A stretch of 64,000 nucleotides of DNA, taken from NCBI RefSeq assembly GCF_002285435.1, contig NZ_NSBT01000037.1:558001-622000 (forward strand), read 5' to 3'. This DNA is from Actibacterium ureilyticum (GTDB lineage Bacteria > Pseudomonadota > Alphaproteobacteria > Rhodobacterales > Rhodobacteraceae). The notes under the pieces were generated by a model that was not told where the DNA came from, ran no database searches, and saw only the letters and a program-made list of their open reading frames with translations. Shown here in pieces: positions 15,773-24,238 of this stretch. Both the position numbers and the translations under genes were made by a program. Numbering within the stretch: position 1 is the stretch's first letter; each line of letters starts with the position of its first letter.

Positions 15773-16762
15773 TCAGCTCGCGCCGGGGTCGGCGGCGGTC
15801 GGCACCGTCTCATCGGGCGGTGTGGTCAGGGCCGGTGTGGGCGGCGGGCTCAGACCGTCGGCCTGTACCGCGCTGTGCAGCTTCAGCGCGCGCTGTCCGT
15901 TCGATTGCCCCAAGCGGCCCACCGCCAGAACCTTGCCGCCCCCGGCGCGCAGCTGCACCGCGTTCAGCGCGGATCCCGCGACCGGCACAAGATCGCCGGG
16001 CTTCCACCGGGCGACGGCGGCCAGCGGCAGACGCTGCCGATCCAGAACCGCCTGCACCTTCAGGCCCGATCCCAACAGCCCCTGTTTCAGGCGCAGCGAC
16101 CATTCGGCGCCGTCGTCGCGCGCCGCCCCGTCCGTCCGCCCCGCGCCGGGCGCAGGCAGCAGCAGACGGAAATCGCCGGGACGCGCGCCATCGGCAAAGG
16201 CCAGCTTGACCTCGATCCCCGGCATGTCGCCGTCGGGCAGTGCGAATTGAAACAGCCGGGGATCGGCGATCCGGCGCGACACGCGATAGCCATCGGCCCA
16301 ACCGGCCTGGGCCACGCCCGACAGTCGCTGCGCGATCTGCACCAGCAGGGCATTCACGAAATCGCCCAAAAGCGCGCTATCGATATCGGTCACGTCGCGC
16401 GGTTCGGGCGCACGCGCGCCAATATCGCCGGTCAGGCGCATCTCCAACAGCGCCGCCCACAGCCCGGGGTCCAGGAGTGCCGCGCCAGTGCGGCCGCCCG
16501 GACCATCCAGCACCAGCATCAGCGCCCCCTGCGGCACCCGGCCCGCCCAATCGGCCACCGGCTCGCGCCCCTCGATCACGTCATCGACGCGGGTGGGCTG
16601 GCCGAACTGATCCTGCACGCAGCGCAGCACGGCGGTTTCCACCGCACGGCCCACGGTCATCGCCAGTTGCGCGGCAGGTGGCGCCACAAGCCGCCGGATC
16701 ACGGAGTGTTTGCTGTCGCCCAAAACGTGGCTGGTCCCTTTGCCGAGTCGTCCTGATGCCAA
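15773..16762 (-). CDS. FliM/FliN (SpoA) domain protein, orphan
   Basis: This protein of up to 329 residues has a C-terminal SpoA-type motor-switch domain (about 235-300: LAAVARWKPGDLVPV, then VLAVGRLGQSNGQRALKL). The middle part resembles the FliM core (DIDSALLGDFVNALLVQIA). The CheY-binding peptide usually at the FliM N-terminus (LSQDEIDALL type) is not seen. The tail is Pro/Ala/Thr-rich. The outermost start is TTG at 16762; in-frame TTG at about 16723 and GTG at about 16702 are alternatives. It follows the symporter-kinase gene by 41 bp on the same strand, far from any flagellar gene. Its job is unknown. Confidence 0.75.
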   Translation of the reverse strand: MASGRLGKGTSHVLGDSKHSVIRRLVAPPAAQLAMTVGRAVETAVLRCVQDQFGQPTRVDDVIEGREPVADWAGRVPQGALMLVLDGPGGRTGAALLDPGLWAALLEMRLTGDIGARAPEPRDVTDIDSALLGDFVNALLVQIAQRLSGVAQAGWADGYRVSRRIADPRLFQFALPDGDMPGIEVKLAFADGARPGDFRLLLPAPGAGRTDGAARDDGAEWSLRLKQGLLGSGLKVQAVLDRQRLPLAAVARWKPGDLVPVAGSALNAVQLRAGGGKVLAVGRLGQSNGQRALKLHSAVQADGLSPPPTPALTTPPDETVPTAADPGAS

Positions 16763-16803
16763 TCTGCGCCAGCAGGGTTTACAAAAGGTTGCCGCCCGCG
16801 TGT

Positions 16804-19497
16804 TCAGGCGGCCTGTGCTTCGGCGACCGGCAATGTCACCCGGAACGCCGCGCCGCCCTGGCCGGGCAGATAGTCGATGGAACCGCCCAGATTGGCCATG
16901 ATCTCGCGGCAGATGGCCAGACCCAGACCTGCCCCGCCGGCCGAGCTTTGATCGCTGAGGCGCGAGAATTTCTCGAAGATGATGGTCTGGCTTTTCTTGG
17001 GAATGCCGCTGCCATTGTCGACGAAATCCAGCACCACCTCGCCCGTCTGCCGCCGGGCACGGATGGTCAGCACCGGCTCGTCCGCGTCACAGTATTTATA
17101 GGCGTTGGCGATCAGGTTGATGAACACCTGGCTCAGCCGGTCGGTATCGGTGTGCAGCATCACGTTTTCGGCCAGCCGGTCGCGTTCGATGCGCATCCGC
17201 CCGGCCTCGCCCAAGGACGCGGTCGCCGCAATCGCCCGGTCGACCAGATCGCGCAGATTGCCGGTCTGTTCGTTCAGCGTGACCTGCCCGCGTTCCAGCA
17301 CGCTCAGGTCCAGCAGATCGTCCAGCAGCCGGGTCAGGCGGATCGCCTCGTCATGGATGATCGAGGAATATTTCGCCTGTTCCTCGGTCGACAGGCCGTC
17401 GACATCCATCAGGATTTCCGAAAACGCCCGGATCGAGGTCATGGGCGTGCGCAGCTCGTGGCTGATCTGGCTGAGAAACGCGTCCTTTTGTACCGACAGT
17501 TCGGTCAGCTTCTCGTTCGCCTCCTGCAACTGGCGGGCGGTGCGCGACAGCTCTTCGGACTGGCTTTCCAGCTTTTGCTGGTATTCCAGCATCTGCGCGG
17601 TCTCGTCCGCGACGGCCATCAGATCCTCGACCGACACGGACGACCGCCCGACGATCTGGCTGACCATCGCATGGGCCGTGGCGCCGCCGACGGAACCGGA
17701 CAGCTCGCGCTCCAGATGCTCCAGGAATTCGGGGGTCGTGTCGGGCAGATAGCCCATCTTGCCCTGGCGTTCCGCCGCTTTCTGGAACAGCGCCTGCGCC
17801 TCTTCGGGGCCGATGATGCGTTGGGCCATCATCAGCAGATCCTCGGCCTCGGCCGCGCCATGGGCCCAGCTGTGCGCGGCGCGCGAGTGTTCGAAGACGT
17901 TGACGAATTGCGCCCCCTGCAGCCGTTCCAGCGGCGAAGGAAACCCGAAGAGCGACACCCCGAAAAACGCCGCACTGTTCAGCACCATGCTCCAGAACAC
18001 CGCATGCACCACCGGGTCCATGCCCGTCACGCCGAACAGCGCCTGTGGCCGCAGGATCGAGATCCCCCAGGGGCCGTTCGCCAGCAGATCGGCGCTGAAC
18101 ACCGCGCCGGGGCCGAAGCTGGGCAAAAACAGCGTATAGGCCCAGACCGCGAAGCCGATGATCAGCCCCGACGCCGCCCCGCGCAGGTTCGCGCCGCGCC
18201 AGAAGATCCCGCCCAGCAGCGCCGGCAGCACCTGCGCAACCCCGGTGAAGGAAATCAGGCCGATTGCCGCCAGCGCCTCGGTCCCGCCGGTCAGGCGATA
18301 GTACAGATAGCCCAGCACCAGCACGCCCGCGATCGACAGCCGCCGCGCGGTCAGCACGACCTTGCGCACATCGCCCGACATTGTCGCCGTTTTACCGTCG
18401 CCGAAATACAGCCACAGCGGCATCACGATATGGTTCGACACCATGGTGCTGAGCGCGATGGCCGCCACGATGACCATCGACGTGGCCGAGGAAAACCCGC
18501 CCAGGAAAGACAGCGCCGCCAGCCCCTCGCGCCCCTGGCTGAGCGGGATGGTCAGCACGAACAGGTCGGGGTTCGACCCGTCCGGCAGGGTCGTCAGACC
18601 GATCACCGCGATGGGCAGCACAAACAGGCTCATCAGGCACAGATACAGCGGAAAAGCCCAGGAGGCCGTGGCCAGATGATCCTCGTCGGCGTTTTCCACC
18701 ACCAGAACCTGGAACATCCGCGGCAGCGTCATGATTGCGGCTGCCGACAGGAAGGTCAGCCCGACCCAGCGCCCGGCGCGGAACTGCGTCTCGCCCAGCT
18801 CACTTTCGGCGATGCGGGTCAGCATCTCGCCCACGCCACCCGCGACCCCCCAGACGACGAAGATGCCCACCGCCAGCAGCGCCACCAGCTTGACGATGGC
18901 CTCCAGCGCAATCGCGGTGACCACGCCGTGATGGCGTTCATTGGCGTCCAGGTTGCGGGTGCCGAACAGCACGGTGAACAGCGCCAGCCCCGCCGCGATC
19001 CAGAGCGCGGTGGCGTTCAGATCCGGCAACGCCCAGCCCGATGTCCCTTCGCGCGCGAAGACGGCAAAGGACAGCGTGACCGATTGCAGTTGCAGCGCGA
19101 TATAGGGCGTGGTGCCCACCACCGCCATCAGCGTCACGATCACGCCCAGCGCGTTCGACTTGCCATAGCGGGACGAGATCAGGTCCGCGATCGACGTGAT
19201 GCGCTGCGTCCGGCCGATCCGCACCAGCTTGCGCAGCGCCCACCACCAGCCGATGAAGACGATGGTCGGCCCGGTATAGATCGCCATGTATTCCAGCCCC
19301 GACCGCGCCGCGTAGCCCACCGCGCCGTAAAACGTCCAGGCGGTGCAATAGACCGACAGCGACAAGGTATAGACCAGCGGCGAGCGCAGCCAGCTGACCT
19401 TGCCCGCGCTGGCCCGGCGTTCGGCGACAAAGGCCACGATGAACAACCCGGCCACATAGACCAGGCAGATCATCACCAGTATGTTGAACGGGATCAC
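16804..19497 (-). CDS. Sodium:solute symporter-histidine kinase fusion (CrbS/CbrA type)
   Basis: This 897-residue membrane sensor kinase begins with a PutP-like sodium:solute symporter domain of 12-13 helices (about 1-500). A linker and a coiled coil follow (about 610-660). The dimerisation domain has the H-box SHELRTPMTSI (phospho-His about 680), an N-box near 790, and DNGSGIP and GAGLGLAICREI ATP-binding motifs near 830-865. CrbS proteins control acetate/short-chain carboxylate use through a response regulator. Its start overlaps the upstream small gene by 4 bp (ATGA). It appears intact, with no receiver domain. The ligand is inferred from family and from the ScfR-type gene beside it. Confidence 0.93.
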   Translation of the reverse strand: MIPFNILVMICLVYVAGLFIVAFVAERRASAGKVSWLRSPLVYTLSLSVYCTAWTFYGAVGYAARSGLEYMAIYTGPTIVFIGWWWALRKLVRIGRTQRITSIADLISSRYGKSNALGVIVTLMAVVGTTPYIALQLQSVTLSFAVFAREGTSGWALPDLNATALWIAAGLALFTVLFGTRNLDANERHHGVVTAIALEAIVKLVALLAVGIFVVWGVAGGVGEMLTRIAESELGETQFRAGRWVGLTFLSAAAIMTLPRMFQVLVVENADEDHLATASWAFPLYLCLMSLFVLPIAVIGLTTLPDGSNPDLFVLTIPLSQGREGLAALSFLGGFSSATSMVIVAAIALSTMVSNHIVMPLWLYFGDGKTATMSGDVRKVVLTARRLSIAGVLVLGYLYYRLTGGTEALAAIGLISFTGVAQVLPALLGGIFWRGANLRGAASGLIIGFAVWAYTLFLPSFGPGAVFSADLLANGPWGISILRPQALFGVTGMDPVVHAVFWSMVLNSAAFFGVSLFGFPSPLERLQGAQFVNVFEHSRAAHSWAHGAAEAEDLLMMAQRIIGPEEAQALFQKAAERQGKMGYLPDTTPEFLEHLERELSGSVGGATAHAMVSQIVGRSSVSVEDLMAVADETAQMLEYQQKLESQSEELSRTARQLQEANEKLTELSVQKDAFLSQISHELRTPMTSIRAFSEILMDVDGLSTEEQAKYSSIIHDEAIRLTRLLDDLLDLSVLERGQVTLNEQTGNLRDLVDRAIAATASLGEAGRMRIERDRLAENVMLHTDTDRLSQVFINLIANAYKYCDADEPVLTIRARRQTGEVVLDFVDNGSGIPKKSQTIIFEKFSRLSDQSSAGGAGLGLAICREIMANLGGSIDYLPGQGGAAFRVTLPVAEAQAA

Positions 19498-19769
19498 GTC
19501 GGGTCCCCGTTGGCATCCCCATCCGCCCCGTCACGCGCGCGGTAGCGCAACAGGCGCGCCAGGATGCCCGCGGCCAGGATCAGCCCGAACCAGCTGACAA
19601 ACAGATAGACCAGCTGCACCGCGGTCCGGGTTTCCCCCTGCGGGCCGCCCAGAAGCGGCAGCAGGAACAGGAACATGCCCAGCACGGGCAACAACCGTGC
19701 GGAATCGCGCACCCGCCGCCGGCGATAGCTTTGCCGCGCCAGAAAGGTCGGGTTGCGCGGCGGCTTCAC
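19494..19769 (-). CDS. Small membrane protein between response regulator and symporter-kinase
   Basis: This 91-residue protein has a very basic N-terminus (RQSYRRRRVRDSARLL) and two hydrophobic segments (about 27-42 and 52-72). It overlaps both neighbours by 4 bp, the response regulator upstream and the symporter-kinase downstream, so the three are almost certainly translated as a coupled unit. Such small proteins often accompany solute-symporter genes as a helper subunit, but here the symporter is part of a kinase. I do not recognise a named family. Confidence 0.75.
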   Translation of the reverse strand: MKPPRNPTFLARQSYRRRRVRDSARLLPVLGMFLFLLPLLGGPQGETRTAVQLVYLFVSWFGLILAAGILARLLRYRARDGADGDANGDPT

Positions 19770-20140
19770 CCGCCCGTCAGTTCCCGCACCGAGGCGAGAA
19801 CATCCGTGTTCGAAAACGGCTTGGTCATGAACCGGTTGACGCCGATCTGTTCGGCCAGCTCGCGGTCGCGCACCTGTCCCTTGGCCGTCAGCATCAGCAC
19901 CGGCAGATGCGCGGTCGTGTCGGTGGTGCGGATCTCGCGCAGGATATCGAAGCCCGAACGGCCCGGCAGCATCACATCCAGGATTACCACATCCGGCATC
20001 GTGTCGCGGACCGCGTCATAGGCGGTCTCGCCATCCGAATGGGTCTGAACCGTCCAGCCATCGCGCAACAGGATAAACCGTATCGCCTCGATGATGTTCG
20101 GCTCATCCTCGATCAGAAGGACAGTCTTGCCCATCTGCAT
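19766..20140 (-). CDS. Single-domain response regulator (CheY-like)
   Basis: This 124-residue receiver domain has no output domain. The acidic pocket is EDE (11-13), the phospho-acceptor Asp55 lies in VVILDVMLPG, Thr85 in MLTAKG, and Lys107 in MTKPFS. It is probably phosphorylated by the symporter-kinase two genes downstream in the same operon. Without a DNA-binding domain it must act by binding a protein partner. Candidates in the locus are the SpoA-domain protein and the XRE regulator. ATG at 20140 and ATG at 20134 are both usable behind a GGGGGG ribosome site. Confidence 0.92.
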   Translation of the reverse strand: MQMGKTVLLIEDEPNIIEAIRFILLRDGWTVQTHSDGETAYDAVRDTMPDVVILDVMLPGRSGFDILREIRTTDTTAHLPVLMLTAKGQVRDRELAEQIGVNRFMTKPFSNTDVLASVRELTGG

Positions 20141-20203
20141 TCCCCCCTGGTTGGTCGTTTATTATTATGTGTTCCCGAAACTATTGCCAAGATATCCCCC
20201 CTG

Positions 20204-21511
20204 TCAAAACCCATCGCTCAGGATCGACGGCTCGCGCCGGGCGATGCAGTCGCCCAACGGACAGATCCGGCAGCTGGTGCCCACCGGCATCGCCTGCTCG
20301 CGCAGCGACAGGCCCGGATCGGCCAGGATCATCATCGACGCCTCGAGCACCGGCGGGCGGGTGAAATCCGATTGCGGCAGCGGCTGGCAGATCGCATAGG
20401 TCAGGAACCGGTGCGGCGTGCGGCCCGCGGTTTCGACCACCGACCGGATCGGCACCGACGGGCGCGACAGCGCCTGATAGAGCGGCCACAGCGGACAGGC
20501 CGCGCCGAACCGGGGCAGCGAGAACCCCTCGACCGGTTTGCGGAAGGTCAGCGTGCCCGACCCGTCGCACACCACCAGCCCGATGGAAAATCCGACGTCT
20601 TCCTTGGGCAGCGTGGCCAGCCGCCGGAACACCGCCGCCAATTCGGCGTCGAACTCCGCCGCCAGAACGGCCGGGTTCCAGCCACAGCGCGCGGCGGCAT
20701 CCAGAAACTCGGCCGCCGGCATGCGCAGCGCGTCCTGCCGATAGCGTTTGAGATAGCTGCGCGCAAGTTCGCGCGCGGGCACCGATGTCAGCTCGGTCGC
20801 GTCCTTGACCAGCTGCTGCACCCGTGGCGCCCGCGCCCGTTCCAGCGGCGCCACGTGATGGCCGGTCTTGCGCAGAAACGCCTCGACCTCTTCCTGCGGG
20901 GACGAGATCATCTCGGCATCGCCGGTGGTCTCGTCCAGGTAATTGACCAGCGCCTGCGCGCCATGGGCCAGGCGCTGGCTCTCGTCGAAGATGTTGCGGT
21001 GGAACCGTTCCTGCCATTCGGGGTCGATATCGTCGGTATCGGCCAGGATCGCGGCGGTCGACCGGATCGCGGTCACCGTCGACAGGACCTCGTGCAGCGA
21101 GGCCGCCAGATGCGGGTCATGCGCCATGCGGTCGGTCAAAAGCTCGACCGTGCGCTCCAGATCGGCAATGCGCCGCGACTGGTCCGACAAGAGCGCCGCC
21201 CAGCCGGGAAAGCGGCCGACGAATTCCTCGATCCGGGTCATTTCCTCCTTGGCGCCGTTATGGGCCACCGCCGCCTCGCGCAGCGCCTCAAGCTGTGCGG
21301 CCTCGGCCCCCTCGGTCAGGGCCGAGGGTTCGACGCTGAGCCGACGCGCCAGATCAAGCAGCAATTTCCCGCCGATTCTGCGCCGGTTATGTTCGATCAG
21401 GTTCAGATAGGACGGCGAAATTCCCACGCCGCGCGCCACATCCGACTGCCGAAGCCCCAATACGAGTCGCCTTTCGCGAATTCTGGTTCCGGTAAGCGTG
21501 TTGCGCGGCAT
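20204..21511 (-). CDS. XRE-family regulator with ScfR/DUF2083 domain and DHp-like insert
   Basis: This 435-residue cytoplasmic regulator starts with an XRE helix-turn-helix (about 8-62, including QSDVARGVGISPSYLNLIE). The C-terminal half is of the short-chain fatty acyl regulator type (ScfR, RamB, mycobacterial PrpR). It has Cys near 339 and CRICPLGDC at 414-422, a set that holds an Fe-S cluster in M. tuberculosis PrpR. Between them, about 132-195, lies a helical hairpin that reads like a kinase DHp domain: LHEVLSTVTAIRSTAAIL, then FDESQRLAHGAQALV. This family usually controls propionate/acetate genes. It is divergent from the ABC transporter operon, which it may regulate. Confidence 0.88.
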   Translation of the reverse strand: MPRNTLTGTRIRERRLVLGLRQSDVARGVGISPSYLNLIEHNRRRIGGKLLLDLARRLSVEPSALTEGAEAAQLEALREAAVAHNGAKEEMTRIEEFVGRFPGWAALLSDQSRRIADLERTVELLTDRMAHDPHLAASLHEVLSTVTAIRSTAAILADTDDIDPEWQERFHRNIFDESQRLAHGAQALVNYLDETTGDAEMISSPQEEVEAFLRKTGHHVAPLERARAPRVQQLVKDATELTSVPARELARSYLKRYRQDALRMPAAEFLDAAARCGWNPAVLAAEFDAELAAVFRRLATLPKEDVGFSIGLVVCDGSGTLTFRKPVEGFSLPRFGAACPLWPLYQALSRPSVPIRSVVETAGRTPHRFLTYAICQPLPQSDFTRPPVLEASMMILADPGLSLREQAMPVGTSCRICPLGDCIARREPSILSDGF

Positions 21512-21554
21512 CTTGAATTTATCGCTCCATTACAAGGGCTTTCTGCGGGCGCGC

Positions 21555-21568
21555 GTAAATTACTTTAC
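21555..21568. promoter_or_regulatory. Palindrome GTAAA-N4-TTTAC in the XRE/ABC divergent region
   Basis: GTAAATTACTTTAC is a perfect 5-bp inverted repeat 44 bp before the XRE start. Related fragments (GCGTAAAG at about 21615, TTTTACAA at about 21637, TTGTAAAA at about 21669) recur in the same 222-bp AT-rich gap. It may be an operator of the XRE protein, but the motif is not an established one. Confidence 0.35.
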
Positions 21569-21628
21569 ACCGCAACCTGTCAAGCTGTGCATATGTTTAC
21601 TAAAAAACCTTTTGGCGTAAAGCAGTTG

Positions 21629-21658
21629 TTGATAAATTTTACAACCCTGCCCGATACT
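21629..21658 (+). promoter_or_regulatory. Candidate promoter of the ABC transporter operon
   Basis: TTGATA (21629-21634) and GATACT (21653-21658) are 18 bp apart, pointing towards the binding-protein gene with a leader of about 70 nt. The gap is strongly AT-rich compared with the rest of the window. Confidence 0.4.
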
Positions 21659-21733
21659 TGAACCACCTTGTAAAAGGTCTGGCCCCGCTGCTGAGGAGAG
21701 GCGTGGTCACTATCACAATTTGGGAGGATATCC

Positions 21734-23080
21734 ATGTCTGAAACGACAGTGTCTCGTCGTGGCATGCTCAAAACCGGCGTGGCCGCCGGTGCGGGCGTTG
21801 CTCTGCCGACGATCTTTACGGCCTCGTCCGCCGCCGCCTATACCAACGAACCGACCGGCAGCACCGTGACCCTGGGCTTCAACGTGCCCCAGACCGGCCC
21901 CTATGCCGACGAGGGCGCCGACGAGCTGCGCGCCTATGAACTGGCGGTCGAACACCTGAACGGTGGCGGCGATGGCGGCATGATGGGCACCTTCAGCTCG
22001 AAGGCGCTTCAGGGCAATGGCATCCTGGGCAAGAAGGTCGAATTCGTGACCGGCGACACCCAGACGAAGTCGGACGCCGCCCGCGCATCGGCCAAGTCGA
22101 TGATCGAAAAGGACGGCGCGGTGATGATCACCGGCGGGTCGTCCTCGGGCGTGGCGATTGCCGTGCAGGGCCTGTGCCAGGAAGCGGGCGTGATCTTCAT
22201 GGCCGGTCTGACGCATTCCAACGACACCACCGGCAAGGACAAGAAAGCCAACGGCTTCCGCCACTTCTTCAACGGCTATATGTCGGGTGCCGCGCTGGCG
22301 CCGGTTCTGAAGTCGCTCTATGGCGATGACCGCAAGGCCTATCACCTGACCGCCGACTATACCTGGGGCTGGACGCAGCAGGAATCCATCGCCGCGGCGA
22401 CCGAGGCGCTTGGCTGGGAAACCGTCAACAACGTGCTGACCCCGCTGGCCGCGACGGACTTCTCGTCCTATATCGCGCCGGTCCTAAACTCGGGCGCGGA
22501 CGTGCTGGTTCTGAACCACTACGGCGGCAACATGGTGAACTCGCTGACCAACGCGGTGCAGTTCGGCCTGCGCGAAAAGGAAGTGAACGGCAAGAACTTC
22601 GAAATCGTGGTTCCGCTGTTCTCGCGCCTGATGGCACGCGGTGCGGGCGAGAACATCAAGAACATCGTGGGTTCGACCAACTGGCACTGGTCGCTGCAGG
22701 ATGAGGGTTCGAAAGCCTTCGTCAAATCCTTCGGCACCAAATACGGCTTCCCGCCCAGCCAGGCCGCGCACACCGTGTACTGCCAGACCCTGCTTTATGC
22801 AGACGCCTGCGAACGCGCCGGAACCTTCAACCCCTGTGGCGTTGCCGAGGCCCTGGAAGGCTTCGAATTCGACGGTCTGGGCAACGGGCCGACGCTCTAT
22901 CGCGCCGAGGACCACCAGTGCTTCAAGGACGTGCTGGTCGTGAAGGGCAAGGAAAACCCGACCTCGGAATTCGACCTGCTGGAAGTGGTCGAAGTCACCC
23001 CGGCGGCTCAGGTCACCTATGAGCCCGATCACCCGATGTTTGCCGGCGGCAACCTGGGCGAATGCAACCCGGGCGCCTGA
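21734..23080 (+). CDS. ABC transporter substrate-binding protein, Tat-exported (branched-chain amino acid/amide type)
   Basis: This is a 448-residue periplasmic binding protein of the Peripla_BP_6/LivJ fold. The N-terminus has a twin-arginine signal, SRRGMLKTGVAAGAGVALP, cleaved near SSAAA-YTNEP (about 36), so it is probably exported folded. The mature start TVTLGFNVPQTGPYADEG is typical of the family. GGGAGGATATCC precedes the ATG. It heads a five-gene operon with two permeases and two ATPases. The ligand cannot be read from sequence. The divergent ScfR-type regulator and the CrbS-like kinase suggest a small organic acid or amide rather than leucine (inference). Confidence 0.92.
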   Translation: MSETTVSRRGMLKTGVAAGAGVALPTIFTASSAAAYTNEPTGSTVTLGFNVPQTGPYADEGADELRAYELAVEHLNGGGDGGMMGTFSSKALQGNGILGKKVEFVTGDTQTKSDAARASAKSMIEKDGAVMITGGSSSGVAIAVQGLCQEAGVIFMAGLTHSNDTTGKDKKANGFRHFFNGYMSGAALAPVLKSLYGDDRKAYHLTADYTWGWTQQESIAAATEALGWETVNNVLTPLAATDFSSYIAPVLNSGADVLVLNHYGGNMVNSLTNAVQFGLREKEVNGKNFEIVVPLFSRLMARGAGENIKNIVGSTNWHWSLQDEGSKAFVKSFGTKYGFPPSQAAHTVYCQTLLYADACERAGTFNPCGVAEALEGFEFDGLGNGPTLYRAEDHQCFKDVLVVKGKENPTSEFDLLEVVEVTPAAQVTYEPDHPMFAGGNLGECNPGA

Positions 23081-23184
23081 TTTCGGCCTGACATCATCCG
23101 GTCGCGCCGCGCGCGCGGCCGGAACCTTTGCCGTCCGGGCCCCGCCCGGAGACCGGCCACCAATTCCAGGAACAGGTGGGGAAG

Positions 23185-24234
23185 ATGGACGCGATCCTTC
23201 TGCAGATTCTCAACGGCCTCGACAAGGGATCGGCCTATGCGCTGATCGCCCTGGGGCTGACACTTATTTTCGGCACGCTGGGCGTCGTGAACTTCGCCCA
23301 TGGCGCGCTGTTCATGATCGGCGCCTTCTGTGCCGTGACGCTGAACAAGATCCTGACGCTGTCGCGCGAGATCGTCGATGAAACCCGGACCGACTTTCTG
23401 GGCAACCCGCTGAAGGTCAAGGTCCCTTATGTCGAAGGTTGGTTCGGCCCCGAACTGGGGGCTGCGATCATCGACTGGTCGGTGCCGCTGGCGATCCTGT
23501 TCGCGATCCCGGTGATGATTGCCATCGGCTATGTGATGGAACGCGGGCTGATCAAGCATTTCTACAAGCGTCCCCATGCCGACCAGATCCTGGTGACCTT
23601 CGGCCTGGCGATCGTCCTGCAAGAGGTGATCAAGTATTTCTATGGCGCCAACCCGATCCCGACCGGCGCCCCCGACGCGTTCCGGGGCAGCTTCGATTTC
23701 GGCGTGCTGCTGGGGTTCGATCCCAATGTGATCATCTACCCCTATTGGCGGCTTGTGTACTTCGTCTTTGCCGCCATCGTGATCGGCGCGGTCTTTGCGT
23801 TCCTGCAATTCACCACCTTCGGGATGGTGGTACGCGCGGGCATGGCCGACCGGGAAACCGTGGGCCTGCTGGGCATCAATATCGACCGCCGCTTCACCAT
23901 CATGTTCGGCATCGCCGCCGCCGTGGCGGGGCTTGCGGGGGTGATGTACACGCCGATCAATTCACCCAATTACCACATGGGCATGGATTTCCTGGTCCTG
24001 TCCTTCGTCGTGGTGGTCGTGGGCGGCATGGGCAGCCTGCCCGGCGCTGTGGCCGCGGGGTTCCTGCTGGGCGTTCTGGAAAGCTTTGCCTCCTATTCGC
24101 CGATCAAGAACTTCTTCGAGACCTATCTGTTCCTGCCGTCGATCGACCAGATCATCATCTACCTTGTTGCAATCATCATCCTGCTGACCCGTCCGCGTGG
24201 ACTGATGGGCCGCAAAGGCGTGATGGAGGACTGA
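23185..24234 (+). CDS. Branched-chain amino acid/amide ABC transporter permease (LivH type)
   Basis: This 349-residue inner-membrane permease has about eight to nine helices. The N-terminal [20 protein letters not shown] motif is the LivH hallmark, and the cytoplasmic EAA-like loop [19 protein letters not shown] lies near 230. A family insert of some 50 hydrophilic residues (about 55-110) makes it longer than LivH itself. The ATG at 23185 follows AGGTGGGGAAG; the earlier in-frame ATG at 23128 gives unconserved residues. It is the second gene of the operon, and the next permease starts 4 bp after its stop. Confidence 0.93.
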   Translation: MDAILLQILNGLDKGSAYALIALGLTLIFGTLGVVNFAHGALFMIGAFCAVTLNKILTLSREIVDETRTDFLGNPLKVKVPYVEGWFGPELGAAIIDWSVPLAILFAIPVMIAIGYVMERGLIKHFYKRPHADQILVTFGLAIVLQEVIKYFYGANPIPTGAPDAFRGSFDFGVLLGFDPNVIIYPYWRLVYFVFAAIVIGAVFAFLQFTTFGMVVRAGMADRETVGLLGINIDRRFTIMFGIAAAVAGLAGVMYTPINSPNYHMGMDFLVLSFVVVVVGGMGSLPGAVAAGFLLGVLESFASYSPIKNFFETYLFLPSIDQIIIYLVAIIILLTRPRGLMGRKGVMED

Positions 24235-24238
24235 CCCC

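Noticed and set aside
16240-19545. 1101-codon open frame on the plus strand opposite the symporter-kinase
   Set aside because: It is a GC-driven shadow: Arg/Gln/His-rich without domains, lying over a kinase with clear motifs on the other strand.
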